Both the position numbers and the translations under genes were made by a program. Below, piece after piece: positions 9,657 through 18,579 of a stretch of 64,000 nt of DNA; within the stretch, counting starts at the first letter, position 1, and every line of letters starts with the position of its first letter. The notes beneath the pieces are model-generated. The model was given only the letters and a program-made list of their open reading frames with translations, was not told the DNA's origin and did no database searches. This DNA is from Brevibacillus laterosporus (GTDB lineage Bacteria; Bacillota; Bacilli; Brevibacillales; Brevibacillaceae), in NCBI RefSeq assembly GCF_030489605.1, contig NZ_JAUKFY010000017.1, forward strand, positions 1-64,000, in the 5' to 3' direction.

Positions 9657-9922
9657 AGCAAATAACTCCTCCCATAATAAAACGCCAAACTATCTCTGTT
9701 CCGCTATTATAGCATGAAAGGAGGGGCTTGGCTGATTTCTAGAAAATAGTAAAAAAAAGCAGGAATGAAAAAAATGAAATGATACATCATATAGATACAC
9801 CTCCAAAAACAACAAAGAAATACCGTAGCCGTCAGCATTGAGCCTATCCACAGTGGGTCGGTTGAATGCTGAAGGCCACAATAGCCTCAGCAAAAATCCA
9901 AACAGAATGGAGATGAAAGGTT

Positions 9923-10120
9923 ATGGCAGCTAACAACAATTCTAGCAACAACCTTTTAGTTCCTCAAGCTAACCAAGCTCTTGACCAATTGAAATACGAA
10001 ATCGCTACTGAATTCGGCGTACAATTGGGACCAGACACTACTTCTCGCCAAAACGGATCTGTTGGTGGAGAAATCACGAAGCGCCTTGTTTCTTTCGCTG
10101 AGCAACAATTAGCTCGCTAA
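9923..10120 (+). CDS. Alpha/beta-type small acid-soluble spore protein
   Basis: This 65-residue protein has both SASP signatures: [10 protein letters not shown], which contains the germination protease cleavage site after Glu, and [12 protein letters not shown]. These proteins coat spore DNA, shift it to an A-like form and protect it from UV. They are made in the forespore and degraded at germination. The ATG at 9923 follows an AAAGG close by and a GGAG at about 11 bases. It confirms a spore-forming host. Confidence 0.95.
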   Translation: MAANNNSSNNLLVPQANQALDQLKYEIATEFGVQLGPDTTSRQNGSVGGEITKRLVSFAEQQLAR

Positions 10121-10172
10121 TTAAACAACAGCATACGTGGATGATGAGGGACTGAAAAAACCTCATAACGAG

Positions 10173-10215
10173 AAGGAGGGTCGGTTGCCTATGCACCGAT
10201 CCTCCTTTACTTTTT
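10173..10215 (+). terminator. Strong terminator after the SASP gene
   Basis: A 13-base stem, AAGGAGGGTCGGT with ACCGATCCTCCTT, is followed by ACTTTTT. It also stands at the end of the minus-strand coat gene that begins its stop at 10222. Confidence 0.85.
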
Positions 10216-10221
10216 GCAGAG

Positions 10222-10893
10222 CTATTGGGAAGGAAGATGAATCGTTTTAATATGCTGTACATTCCAATTGGTTCGATCACCTGTTATATTGACAAGCTCT
10301 AACAGATTGTTTTCTAGACGGCTAACTATTCCAATCTTGTGAGGATCATCACCTGTATCGAGTATAATAAGTTCTCCTTCCAGCCGTTTCATCTGTTCTT
10401 CAAAAGAACGAGAAAGCGGAATTTGAGATGGTTTAATCTGTAGATGATGACTGCTAAGAGAAAAGGGGGTAAAGCTTCGGCTATAGGGGATCAGCCATTT
10501 TAAATGATGGAGGGAAACAAACATAGTCTTAAAGACCGGAGAATAGAATACAAGATAATTGTTTAGTATAGTTGTTACATATCCGTGCAAAGAGTGTGAA
10601 CCTGTTACATTCATTTCTATAAACATGCCTCTTGAATTGTTCAGAATATTCCGATAAGAAAGACCTTCTTTGTTTAATAGGACTGGACTTTCTTGCAGCT
10701 CAAATGTATTAGTCGAATCAGAGCTTATCTGCTTGATTGATTTCACATGTATCCAAGGTACATAGATGTAACGCGTACCATCATATAAAACGAGGATATC
10801 AATCCCCTGATCCATCACCTTGCCTACTAAGTTATTATTCTCAGGTAATAGTACTTCAACAAACTGATTTAAAAAAGGAGAGATGGGTTCCAA
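10222..10893 (-). CDS. CotB-like spore coat protein, short form
   Basis: The 223-residue product consists of about three repeats of a small beta-rich unit (patterns such as VEVLLPENNNLVGKV, GMFIEMNVTGSHSLHGYV and GELIILDTGDDPHKIGIV). These resemble the SH3/LSm-like units of CotB and DUF2642 spore proteins. The start is TTG at 10893 (plus-strand CAA), preceded by AAAGGAGG 9-10 bases upstream, so a non-ATG start is likely. That Shine-Dalgarno lies in a small AGGAG...CTCCT dyad. The longer CotB-like gene lies just upstream on the same strand. Confidence 0.6.
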   Translation of the reverse strand: MEPISPFLNQFVEVLLPENNNLVGKVMDQGIDILVLYDGTRYIYVPWIHVKSIKQISSDSTNTFELQESPVLLNKEGLSYRNILNNSRGMFIEMNVTGSHSLHGYVTTILNNYLVFYSPVFKTMFVSLHHLKWLIPYSRSFTPFSLSSHHLQIKPSQIPLSRSFEEQMKRLEGELIILDTGDDPHKIGIVSRLENNLLELVNITGDRTNWNVQHIKTIHLPSQ

Positions 10894-10934
10894 TAGGAGC
10901 TTCCTCCTTTCCTAGGCGAACGGGAAAGTAACAT

Positions 10935-11876
10935 CTATCTTTTCCATCTTGGATAGGACACGCCTGGCAATTTTATCGTAACTGCTTGGGTGGAATTTCC
11001 TTTTTGCTTGAAAGGGTATTGAGTTTTTAACGTGATTTGATGCTTTGAGGACTTCTTTTTTGGATGAATTCTTACTGCAGGCGGTGCGGAGAAGCGTTTC
11101 CGTTTATGTTTATCGCGTTTTTGAACTCGCAGACAGAAAACTTCTCGATTTCCTACATGTCTAGCATTCTGATTAGCTACAGGGAAGACAGTGTCAGCTG
11201 TTGTTGTTACACTAGCAATAGTTGCTTTCGATATCCAGACGAGTTCTTTATTATGGACTAAAGCGATTTGATTTTGATCCGCTTCTGTCAAAATTCCTGA
11301 GATGGGTTCATAACATGTGAAATGAACATGAACAAATGTATTTCGTAATTTGGCTAATAAAGCGGAGAAATTGGGTGCATCATGAAATTGATCTAAAGGG
11401 CTAGTAGTTCCAATTTTGGAATGGTTTCCATCCTTTTGGGAATGCTCATGTAAGTTTTCTGGAATACCTATGCATTTGATTTCACTTAGCTGATAATAGA
11501 CAAATGTCTCTTTTTTGGTTTGCAGGACTACATAGTCTGTGCCAGCGAAACGAAGTAATCCTGTGTAAGAATCTTTACCAATTCGATCAATTCGTACTCT
11601 TTTATTCACTAGCGATTTTAATAGCTGTTCGTATGATTCAGCTTCGATAACTTCCTGAGGGATACCTTTTTTAATTTCGAATGGCGGGTTCCGAAAATCC
11701 TCTTCAATACTAGTTAGTGGCGGCAAATAATAATACAAGACTTGGCTATCTTCTGTTAATTGAACGATGTAGTTTGATTTGGCAGCCAGTAGGATTCCAC
11801 GTATTGATTCAGCTTCACCTCTATAGAGGCGCACAGTCTTGCCGACCAGAGACTGTAAAGTGGTGATATCGAACAT
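10935..11876 (-). CDS. CotB-like spore coat protein with basic tail
   Basis: The 313-residue protein begins with a unit (SLVGKTVRLYRGEAESIRG, then SNYIVQL and YYYLPPL) that closely follows the N-terminus of Bacillus CotB (KIVTVYRGGPESKKG). Two more copies of the unit follow near SLVNKRVRIDRIGKDSYTG and LRNTFVHVHFTCYEPISG. The C-terminal 80 residues are rich in Lys, Arg and His, as in coat proteins that become modified or cross-linked. Starts at 11885 and 11897 are possible, but AAAGGGG is 11 bases before the ATG at 11876. Confidence 0.7.
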   Translation of the reverse strand: MFDITTLQSLVGKTVRLYRGEAESIRGILLAAKSNYIVQLTEDSQVLYYYLPPLTSIEEDFRNPPFEIKKGIPQEVIEAESYEQLLKSLVNKRVRIDRIGKDSYTGLLRFAGTDYVVLQTKKETFVYYQLSEIKCIGIPENLHEHSQKDGNHSKIGTTSPLDQFHDAPNFSALLAKLRNTFVHVHFTCYEPISGILTEADQNQIALVHNKELVWISKATIASVTTTADTVFPVANQNARHVGNREVFCLRVQKRDKHKRKRFSAPPAVRIHPKKKSSKHQITLKTQYPFKQKGNSTQAVTIKLPGVSYPRWKR

Positions 11877-12113
11877 GTTATACATAGCCCCTTTCATTTG
11901 ACCAATCAAGATATTTACAATGCATGTATATGTATCCCCTGACATTCTTGCTGTAAACAGGAGCCCTTTTCTTGAATAATTCCACATTTGCCCTAGATTC
12001 TAGCCCTTTCTTGTTGCACTGGTCATTCACACAAACGGCATGAGCGGACTAGTCATATGGTAGTAGGGAAATCATGTGCTTATCAATAACGCACAGGAGA
12101 GGGGAAATAGTCA

Positions 12114-12392
12114 GTGAAAAAAAGTACCGCAAAACGAATTTTGCGCGATTATCCTGAATTCGAAGCGTGGCTAAAGCAAAAGCCAACACGTGTTGCCAGA
12201 GTGTTAAGCAATCCTGCGACGATGGATAAATATTTAGAGCAATGGGAAAAGGAAAAAAAGAGACAACAGCGGACCTCTCTTGCATCCCTTGTCAATTTAC
12301 AGAGTATTTCTGAAAAGACACGTAAAGTAAATGAAAAGCTGACCAGTTTGCAAAGTATTTTGGACGTTATTTCAGATAACAAAAAAATATAA
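12114..12392 (+). CDS. Small basic hypothetical protein
   Basis: The 92-residue product, KSTAKRILRDYPEFEAWLKQKP followed by a lysine- and serine-rich helical half, starts at GTG 12114 with GGAGAGGGG about 8 bases upstream. The pattern looks like a short alpha-helical cytoplasmic protein. No family was recognised. It is followed by a weak hairpin and a T6 run around 12416-12440, so it is probably separate from the cobalamin operon. Confidence 0.55.
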   Translation: MKKSTAKRILRDYPEFEAWLKQKPTRVARVLSNPATMDKYLEQWEKEKKRQQRTSLASLVNLQSISEKTRKVNEKLTSLQSILDVISDNKKI

Positions 12393-12525
12393 GTGTATAA
12401 TTTGTGGATTTTGTGGGGTGGTGGTGAGGAAGCCAACCCTTTTTTCTTTTATTCTGCTATACTAGAAAAGTAAGATATTTATACTAAACGGGCAATGGAC
12501 CTAGACATCTGAGGAGGAATTTGAC

Positions 12526-13590
12526 ATGAGCTTTAGCGATAAATTATCTGATGTAATACATACGATACCAGCAATAGATCTGGTAGCAGCCGAGCAAGCA
12601 AAAAAAGAACTAAAACGTTTGACTAAACCTGTTGGAAGTCTAGGTGTTTTAGAGGATATAGTTGTTCAGTTAGCAGGTATTACAGGACAAGCTAAACCGC
12701 GTATCGAGCGCAAGGATGTCGTGGTCATGTGTGGCGATCATGGTATTGTGGACGAGGGTGTAAGCGCATTCCCTTCGGAAGTAACTCAACTCATGATGGT
12801 TAACTTCATCAATGCTGGAGCAGCAGTAAACGTGTTAGCTAGACAAGTGGGTGCGGAAGTGACAGTAGTTGACATTGGCTCTAAAGCAATGGAAGTACCT
12901 GAGAATGTAATAAATAGGAAAGTGAAAGCAGGAACAAACAACTTTGCTAAAGGCCCCGCAATGAGCAGAGAAGAAGCTGCACAAGCCATCTTGGTGGGGA
13001 TAGAAACAGCGCAGGAGCTGGCGAAAAAAGGCAGTAATGTCATTGCTCTTGGTGAGATGGGAATCGGAAATACAACGCCTAGTGCGGCGATTACCAGTGT
13101 ATTGTTAGGCCGTCCGCTGGAAGAAGGTTTGGTGGGACGAGGTTCCGGCATAAATGACAAATCTCTTTTAATCAAACGCGAAGCAATTAAACGCGGTATT
13201 GAGGTAAATAGGCCTAAGGCAGACGATGCGTTGGATGTACTTGCTAAGGTAGGTGGCTTAGAGATTGCCGGAATGGCTGGGGTAGCGCTTGGGGCTGCTC
13301 TTTCTCGCATCCCTGTACTTTTAGATGGGGTGATTGCTTCTGCGGCGGCAATGGTAGCTGCACGTCTTCAACCAGCGATTATTCCTTATCTTATGGCCAC
13401 TCATTTATCGGTGGAACCTGCCCATCAATATATTTTGGAAGACTTAGGAATTCATCCATCTCTTCACTTAAATATGCGTTTAGGGGAAGGAACTGGAGCT
13501 ACATTATTTATGCCAATGATGGATTCTGCTTGTCGTGTACTGCAAGAAATGGCTACCTACTCTGATTTAGGTCTACCGGATCCAGAGTAA
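12526..13590 (+). CDS. cobT: Nicotinate-nucleotide:dimethylbenzimidazole phosphoribosyltransferase
   Basis: The 354-residue product has the conserved CobT segments KPVGSLGVLED at the N-terminus, MCGDHGIVDEGVSAFP, GEMGIGNTTPSAA, GRGSGI and the C-terminal LGEGTGA with the catalytic Glu. It makes alpha-ribazole 5'-phosphate, the lower-ligand nucleotide of cobalamin, from nicotinate mononucleotide and dimethylbenzimidazole. GAGGAGGAATTTGAC precedes the ATG. It opens a seven-gene run on the plus strand. No cobalamin riboswitch is visible in the 130 bases upstream. Confidence 0.95.
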   Translation: MSFSDKLSDVIHTIPAIDLVAAEQAKKELKRLTKPVGSLGVLEDIVVQLAGITGQAKPRIERKDVVVMCGDHGIVDEGVSAFPSEVTQLMMVNFINAGAAVNVLARQVGAEVTVVDIGSKAMEVPENVINRKVKAGTNNFAKGPAMSREEAAQAILVGIETAQELAKKGSNVIALGEMGIGNTTPSAAITSVLLGRPLEEGLVGRGSGINDKSLLIKREAIKRGIEVNRPKADDALDVLAKVGGLEIAGMAGVALGAALSRIPVLLDGVIASAAAMVAARLQPAIIPYLMATHLSVEPAHQYILEDLGIHPSLHLNMRLGEGTGATLFMPMMDSACRVLQEMATYSDLGLPDPE

Positions 13591-13650
13591 TTGATTCAAA
13601 GATTGTTCAACTCAAGATTAGGCGAAGCAACAAAGAAGAGGGGCATTATT

Positions 13651-14754
13651 ATGATAGAGCGTTTTGGACATGGTGGCGATATATGGACTGCTGCAGAGTC
13701 CTTTGGGCTAGAGGAGGATCGTATTCTTGATTATAGTTCAAATATTAATCCATTTGGACCTCCTGAGCAGCTTTTTTCAATATTGAAGCAAGCGCTACCA
13801 CAGATCCTTAGATATCCTGATCCTGCATGCCGTAATCTTCGCAAAGCGTTAGCAAATTCGCTTGGATCTCATATGCAACCGGAAAATATTTTGGTAGGGA
13901 ATGGAGCTGCTGAGTGCTTGCACTTGGCGGTTTCTGCTCTCAAGCCGCGGATTGTAGGGATTATTTGTCCCTCTTTTTCGGAATATGAAGCGATTGCCAA
14001 GCAAGCTGACTGTGAGATTCGCATGTTATTTACAACGAAAGAACAGCAGTTTTTACCTGATGTCGAAGAGCTATGTGACTTTGTGCAACAGGTGGATATG
14101 CTGTTTATTGGACATCCTAACAATCCAACGGGGAATTTTTTACCACGTAACGAATTACAAAAGGTGGCTGTTGCTTGTGAACAACACAATACCTATCTTT
14201 GTGTAGACGAAGCATTTCTGGATTTTGTAAATCAAACTGAGGAGCATTCTTTAGTAACTGACTTGCACAAGCTTCCCCATGTGCTTTTATTTCGCTCTAT
14301 GACTAAAATGTACGCGATTGCAGGGCTGCGACTTGGTTACGTCATTGGGCAAGTGCAAGTGATTGAACGTCTAAAAGCTAAACAAATCTCGTGGAGTGTG
14401 AACCATTTAGCCCAAGTGGCAGGTGAATTCTTACTTCAGCAGCATGATTACGTACTGCGAACGCAAGAATATGTTGCTGCGCAAAGAGAGAGCTTGCTAA
14501 AGTCTCTTGAAGCACTGCCGGGGGTTACAACTTTTAGGAGCGAAACCAATTACTTATTAGTTCATATAGACTCTGTTTCATCTTGTCTCCTTCAAGAAGA
14601 GATGGCGAAAAGAGGCATTTTAATTCGAAATTGTAGTATGTATCCAGGTTTAGGTGAAGGATATATACGACTTGCGATAAAAACACAGGAAGAGAATGAA
14701 CGAATGGTAAGCGTGTTCCGTGAATCCCTGCAAATCCTGTCAACGAGGAGATAA
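13651..14754 (+). CDS. cobD: L-threonine-O-3-phosphate decarboxylase
   Basis: The 367-residue PLP enzyme of the class I/II aminotransferase fold starts RFGHGGD and carries DYSSNINPFGPP, HPNNPTGN and FRSMTKMYAIAGLRLGY, where the Lys forms the PLP Schiff base. It makes (R)-1-amino-2-propanol phosphate, the linker of the cobalamin nucleotide loop, for the CbiB protein encoded at the end of the operon. I start it at ATG 13651, preceded by AGAGGGG, rather than the longer TTG frame at 13591. Histidinol-phosphate aminotransferase is the main relative, but the B12 context decides. Confidence 0.88.
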   Translation: MIERFGHGGDIWTAAESFGLEEDRILDYSSNINPFGPPEQLFSILKQALPQILRYPDPACRNLRKALANSLGSHMQPENILVGNGAAECLHLAVSALKPRIVGIICPSFSEYEAIAKQADCEIRMLFTTKEQQFLPDVEELCDFVQQVDMLFIGHPNNPTGNFLPRNELQKVAVACEQHNTYLCVDEAFLDFVNQTEEHSLVTDLHKLPHVLLFRSMTKMYAIAGLRLGYVIGQVQVIERLKAKQISWSVNHLAQVAGEFLLQQHDYVLRTQEYVAAQRESLLKSLEALPGVTTFRSETNYLLVHIDSVSSCLLQEEMAKRGILIRNCSMYPGLGEGYIRLAIKTQEENERMVSVFRESLQILSTRR

Positions 14755-14770
14755 AAGGAGCGAAGGTATC

Positions 14771-15367
14771 ATGAAGATCATTCTTATTACAGGTGGCGTT
14801 CGATCGGGAAAAAGTGCTTTTGCTGAAAGGCTGGCGGAGCAACAGAAGCAGGAGCATGGAGGAACCCTCGTGTATCTTGCAACAGGGCAAGCTTGGGATG
14901 AAGAGATGCAGAATCGGATTCATTTGCACAGAGAACGAAGAGAAGATAATTGGGAGACGGTGGAAGAGCCTTATGAATTACAGGCGGCAATCCAGACCAT
15001 GGCTGAAGCCGGTAAGAATGAAGCAGCTTCAGAGTCGTCAATCGTTTTATTGGACACATTCTCAGGCTGGATTGCGAACGTATTAATGCAGATGCCTGAA
15101 GATCAACTAAGCAAGTCCGCCATCCGGCAAGCTTGTCAACAACAAGTTGTCTCTTGTGTATCTGCTATGCGCTCCTTAGATCGGACATGGATAGTGGTAA
15201 GTGACGAAGTGGGATTAGGTGGGGTAGCGTTATCTAAATTAGGCAGGGCATTTCAGGATATTACTGGCTTTGCGAATCAGATTGTAGCACAATATGCTGA
15301 TGAAGTATATCTGGTAGTGGCTGGTATCCCGATGAAGATTAAAGGGAGCGAGGCGAGTGACAAATGA
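14771..15367 (+). CDS. cobU: Adenosylcobinamide kinase/guanylyltransferase
   Basis: The 198-residue bifunctional enzyme has a P-loop GGVRSGKSAFAERLA at the very N-terminus. VYLATGQAWDEEM and WIVVSDEVGLGGV follow, as in the CobU family. It phosphorylates adenosylcobinamide and then adds GMP, giving AdoCbi-GDP. The start at 14771 follows AAGGAG by about 10 bases. The gene overlaps cobS by four bases (ATGA), indicating translational coupling. Confidence 0.93.
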   Translation: MKIILITGGVRSGKSAFAERLAEQQKQEHGGTLVYLATGQAWDEEMQNRIHLHRERREDNWETVEEPYELQAAIQTMAEAGKNEAASESSIVLLDTFSGWIANVLMQMPEDQLSKSAIRQACQQQVVSCVSAMRSLDRTWIVVSDEVGLGGVALSKLGRAFQDITGFANQIVAQYADEVYLVVAGIPMKIKGSEASDK

Positions 15368-16134
15368 ATGCGTTTTGGAGCGCCTTAACCTTTCTTACGC
15401 GCATTCCGGTACACTTTCAAGCAACAGAGCAGGATTGGTATCAAAGCGTAAAGTATTATCCTTATGTGGGAATGGTAATAGGAATTTTTTTAGCGGGAAT
15501 CGCAGGAATTGCTCAGTGGCTTTTTCCTGATATGCTCCTTTCACTTGTAGTGATAGCATCTTGGGTCTATATTACTGGTGGTCTTCATTTAGATGGTTGG
15601 ATGGATACCGCTGATGGACTCGGTTCTGCCCGTTCACGAGAACGGATGCTAGAAATCATGAAAGACAGCCGAGTGGGAGCAATGGGAGTCCTTGCTTGTG
15701 TTCTTTTATTAGCGGTAAAGGTGGTGTCGCTATATTGGATCACGACTAGCGTACCTTTGCTGTCACTTAGCTACTTATTAATTATCATTCCATTTGCAGC
15801 TCGTGTTTCCTTGCTTGGATGCGTTTATTTTTGGCCTTATTTGCATAAGGGAAAGGGATTGGCTTCTGGATTCAGAGAGCATGTATGCATGAAGCACATT
15901 ATCATTTCAATAGTTATTTCAAGTCTTGCCGCTATCGTTTTAGTTGGATACCGATTAGCGATCATTTTTTTCGTACTCACGGTGGTCACGCACTATCTGT
16001 TTAACCGAATGATTGTCAAACAGCTGGGCGGCTTAACGGGCGATACCTATGGGGCACAAATTGAATGTATTGAAATGGTATTGCTTCTTGGGGCGGTCAG
16101 CTACCTGTATCACGGAGGTTTTGTCGGATGGTAA
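15364..16134 (+). CDS. cobS: Adenosylcobinamide-GDP ribazoletransferase (cobalamin synthase)
   Basis: The 256-residue integral membrane protein has about six hydrophobic helices and the family motif GGLHLDGWMDTADGLGS, with acidic residues for Mg2+ binding. It joins AdoCbi-GDP (from CobU) with alpha-ribazole or its phosphate (from CobT) in the membrane. Later conserved elements MKDSRVGAMG and GGLTGDTYGA are present. It is coupled by overlap to cobU upstream and cobC downstream. Confidence 0.94.
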   Translation: MNAFWSALTFLTRIPVHFQATEQDWYQSVKYYPYVGMVIGIFLAGIAGIAQWLFPDMLLSLVVIASWVYITGGLHLDGWMDTADGLGSARSRERMLEIMKDSRVGAMGVLACVLLLAVKVVSLYWITTSVPLLSLSYLLIIIPFAARVSLLGCVYFWPYLHKGKGLASGFREHVCMKHIIISIVISSLAAIVLVGYRLAIIFFVLTVVTHYLFNRMIVKQLGGLTGDTYGAQIECIEMVLLLGAVSYLYHGGFVGW

Positions 16135-16766
16135 AAGTTATTTGGTTACGTCATGCTGTAACGGCTGAAAATCTGGCAAAACAATATATTGGACATTTTG
16201 ATGCACCTTTATCGAACAAAGGAGTCGCACAGGCGCAGCAGGTTGCAAAATTCTTCGCGAATCAACCTCTCACAGCTATTTTTTCAAGTGATTTAATGAG
16301 AGCAAAGGAAACAGCAGCTATCGTGGCAGAATTTCATCCAAAGCTTCTGGTCCAAACCAGTAGTGACTTACGAGAGGTGTTTTTCGGTGAGTGGGAAGGT
16401 TTGACGTATCAGGAAATCGAACGATTTGACCGTGAGAGAATTTATCAATTTTATGATAATCCGTGGAATGTTGCCCCTCCTGGCGGGGAGAAATTACTCG
16501 AATTACAAAAGCGGCTAGAGCAATTTGTAAATAGAGAAATCAGCCCTTACTGTACCAAGACAAAATGTTACTCGAGTGGTACTGAGGAGAGCCTTCAGAA
16601 AGAACCCATTTTACTGGTGGTTACTCATGGTGGAATGCTGCGCTTGGTTTCTGCTCTTTTATTAGAAAATGATCCAGGTCGTTATTTTGATTCGTCCATT
16701 GGACATGGACAATTTCTGGTTACGTGTTGTCGGGAAGACGGAGAGTGGGAAACATGCAATTTATAA
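16128..16766 (+). CDS. cobC: Alpha-ribazole phosphatase (histidine phosphatase family)
   Basis: The 212-residue histidine phosphatase begins VIWLRHAVTAEN, carrying the catalytic Arg-His. A second Arg (SSDLMRAKETA), a catalytic Glu (REVFFGEWEGLTYQEIE) and a second His (VVTHGGMLR) follow. In this operon the likely substrate is alpha-ribazole 5'-phosphate or adenosylcobalamin 5'-phosphate, the last step of nucleotide loop assembly. It overlaps cobS by 7 bases. Confidence 0.85.
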   Translation: MVKVIWLRHAVTAENLAKQYIGHFDAPLSNKGVAQAQQVAKFFANQPLTAIFSSDLMRAKETAAIVAEFHPKLLVQTSSDLREVFFGEWEGLTYQEIERFDRERIYQFYDNPWNVAPPGGEKLLELQKRLEQFVNREISPYCTKTKCYSSGTEESLQKEPILLVVTHGGMLRLVSALLLENDPGRYFDSSIGHGQFLVTCCREDGEWETCNL

Positions 16767-17461
16767 AAGATTGGTATTTGGATGTAAACAAGGAACGGGT
16801 GCTTATTCATTATCCGAAAGGCTTTCGGGCCTGCTCTAGTGCGGTGTTTGGTGGTGGGATTAGCGAGGCGAAGTGGATCTTAAACCAGTATGTGGGAAAG
16901 AGCTACTTATCAGATAATCCCAAGGAGGATATCAGAAGGTTTGTTTTGAAAAATCAAGCCATGCCTGAACAAACAATTGGATTGTTGACAGCAGCTTGTG
17001 TGGAGGATTTAGGGGTCTCTGCATTAAAGGGAGACGAATTTGAGCTATGTGCAATTGTGACCACGGGTGTTGGTAATGCAGCTAGAGCAGGTACCGTAGA
17101 GCAACGCTATAATGCCTATGCAGCAGGTACGATTAATACTGTCGTATTTATTGATGGGAATTTGACTGACGGGGCTCTTGTAAATGCTGTTATTACAGCA
17201 ACAGAAGCTAAAACGATTGCATTGGCAGAAATGAAAATTAGCGATGGAGAGGGCAGGGGTGCGACAGGAACCACCACTGATGCTATTGTAGTAGCGGCTA
17301 CATGTGACCAATCACGTTATCAGTCCGTCCATCCCTATGCTGGAACTGCTACGAACTTGGGCCATGCAATCGCTTGTGCAGTACGGGATGCAACTCGAAT
17401 GGCGCTTACTCATGAGCAAAATCGAAAAGAGCGTAGGAGTGCAAAAAAATTATGGAAATAA
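16754..17461 (+). CDS. cbiZ: Adenosylcobinamide amidohydrolase
   Basis: The 235-residue product matches the CbiZ family: FRACSSAVFGGGI, TAACVEDLGV, TTGVGNAARAG, TINTVVFIDG and GRGATGTTTDAIVVA. CbiZ removes the aminopropanol arm from (pseudo)cobinamide to give cobyric acid, so that the cell can rebuild the molecule with its own lower ligand through CbiB. The start at 16754 lies inside cobC and is preceded by GGAGAGTGGG. Together these genes describe salvage and remodelling of environmental corrinoids. Confidence 0.9.
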   Translation: MQFIKDWYLDVNKERVLIHYPKGFRACSSAVFGGGISEAKWILNQYVGKSYLSDNPKEDIRRFVLKNQAMPEQTIGLLTAACVEDLGVSALKGDEFELCAIVTTGVGNAARAGTVEQRYNAYAAGTINTVVFIDGNLTDGALVNAVITATEAKTIALAEMKISDGEGRGATGTTTDAIVVAATCDQSRYQSVHPYAGTATNLGHAIACAVRDATRMALTHEQNRKERRSAKKLWK

Positions 17462-18438
17462 TGCTAGGAATTAGCTTGTTATGTGCCTATCTATTAGATC
17501 TCATTATTGGTGATCCACGTTGGATTCCACACCCTGTGATTGGCATGGGAAAAGTGATTAGCTGGTTGGATCGTCGTATTCGACCGGTATATCAGTCCCT
17601 TGTTAACCGCGGGCGTTCGGCCGTTCTCTCAGGGCGATTGCTAGGTCTTGTGTTTCCAGTGGTAGTTGTTGGCTTGGCTTTTTTAGTTCCCTATTATTTG
17701 CTGAAGGGACTCGCTAGCATTCATCCATGGCTGTCTTTTATCGCCGAGGTTGTGTTGATTGCTACCACAATTGCTACTAAAGGACTGGCTCAGGCTGGGC
17801 AAAAGATATATGCTGCTTTACAGAAAGACGATCTAGGAGAAGCTCGATTTCAATTGTCCATGGTAGTTGGGCGTGATACAGAGCAGTTGGATGAGAAGGA
17901 AATCTCCCGTGGCACTGTGGAAACAGTAGCGGAAAACATTGTGGATGCAGTAACCTCCCCCTTGTTTTTTGCTATGCTAGGCGGAGCCCCGCTCGCTATG
18001 GCATATAGGGCGGTGAATACGCTAGATTCGATGGTAGGCTATAAAAATGAGAAGTACTTACACCTTGGCTGGGCTTCCGCGCGGCTGGATGATATCTGTA
18101 ACTATATTCCGGCTCGGATCACCTTTTTCTTTTTAATCCTAGCAGCGTTCTTACTGGGAAAAGATTGGAAAGATGCCTGGAAAGCAGGAATCCGTGATGC
18201 AAGAAAGCATCCAAGTCCAAATAGTGGCTGGAGTGAAGCGGCAGTTGCTGGTGCCCTACACATTCAATTAGGCGGAACCAATACCTATCAGGGGCTTGTT
18301 TCTCACCGTGCACTCATGGGGATACCAAAGGTGGAGCTTCATGCTGAACATATTAAACAAACCATTCAGATTCTGTATGCAACCACTTTTTGCTATGCCT
18401 TATGCGCTTTCATTTTAAGAGGGTTGCTCTTATACTAA
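17452..18438 (+). CDS. cbiB: Cobinamide-phosphate synthase
   Basis: The 328-residue membrane protein has the typical CbiB opening LLDLIIGDPRWIPHPVIGMGK and later SRGTVETVAENIVDAVTSPLFFAM, with NTLDSMVGYKNEKY further on. It attaches aminopropanol (phosphate) to adenosylcobyric acid, using the product of CobD. It overlaps cbiZ and closes the operon. A second in-frame ATG lies three codons in. Confidence 0.93.
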   Translation: MEIMLGISLLCAYLLDLIIGDPRWIPHPVIGMGKVISWLDRRIRPVYQSLVNRGRSAVLSGRLLGLVFPVVVVGLAFLVPYYLLKGLASIHPWLSFIAEVVLIATTIATKGLAQAGQKIYAALQKDDLGEARFQLSMVVGRDTEQLDEKEISRGTVETVAENIVDAVTSPLFFAMLGGAPLAMAYRAVNTLDSMVGYKNEKYLHLGWASARLDDICNYIPARITFFFLILAAFLLGKDWKDAWKAGIRDARKHPSPNSGWSEAAVAGALHIQLGGTNTYQGLVSHRALMGIPKVELHAEHIKQTIQILYATTFCYALCAFILRGLLLY

Positions 18439-18579
18439 AAGAAGGATCGGTCCGAATAAGGTAGGAGTTTGGATGATTTCGACACGAAAACGGCAGGATT
18501 TCTTGCTGCTACGTCGAAATACTCTATAAAGATATGCTAGACTATCGTGTCATCCGAGATTGATGGGGGTTCTTAACCT

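Noticed and set aside
9690..9893. Minus-strand frame of 67 codons between the exonuclease and the SASP gene
   Set aside because: It is hydrophobic and low in coding character, has no ribosome binding site and covers the likely promoter region of the spore gene.
12786..13310. Long open frame (174 codons) on the minus strand inside cobT
   Set aside because: It lies fully within the well-supported cobT gene, has no ribosome binding site and its composition (Ala, Ser and Pro rich) is that of an antisense frame.
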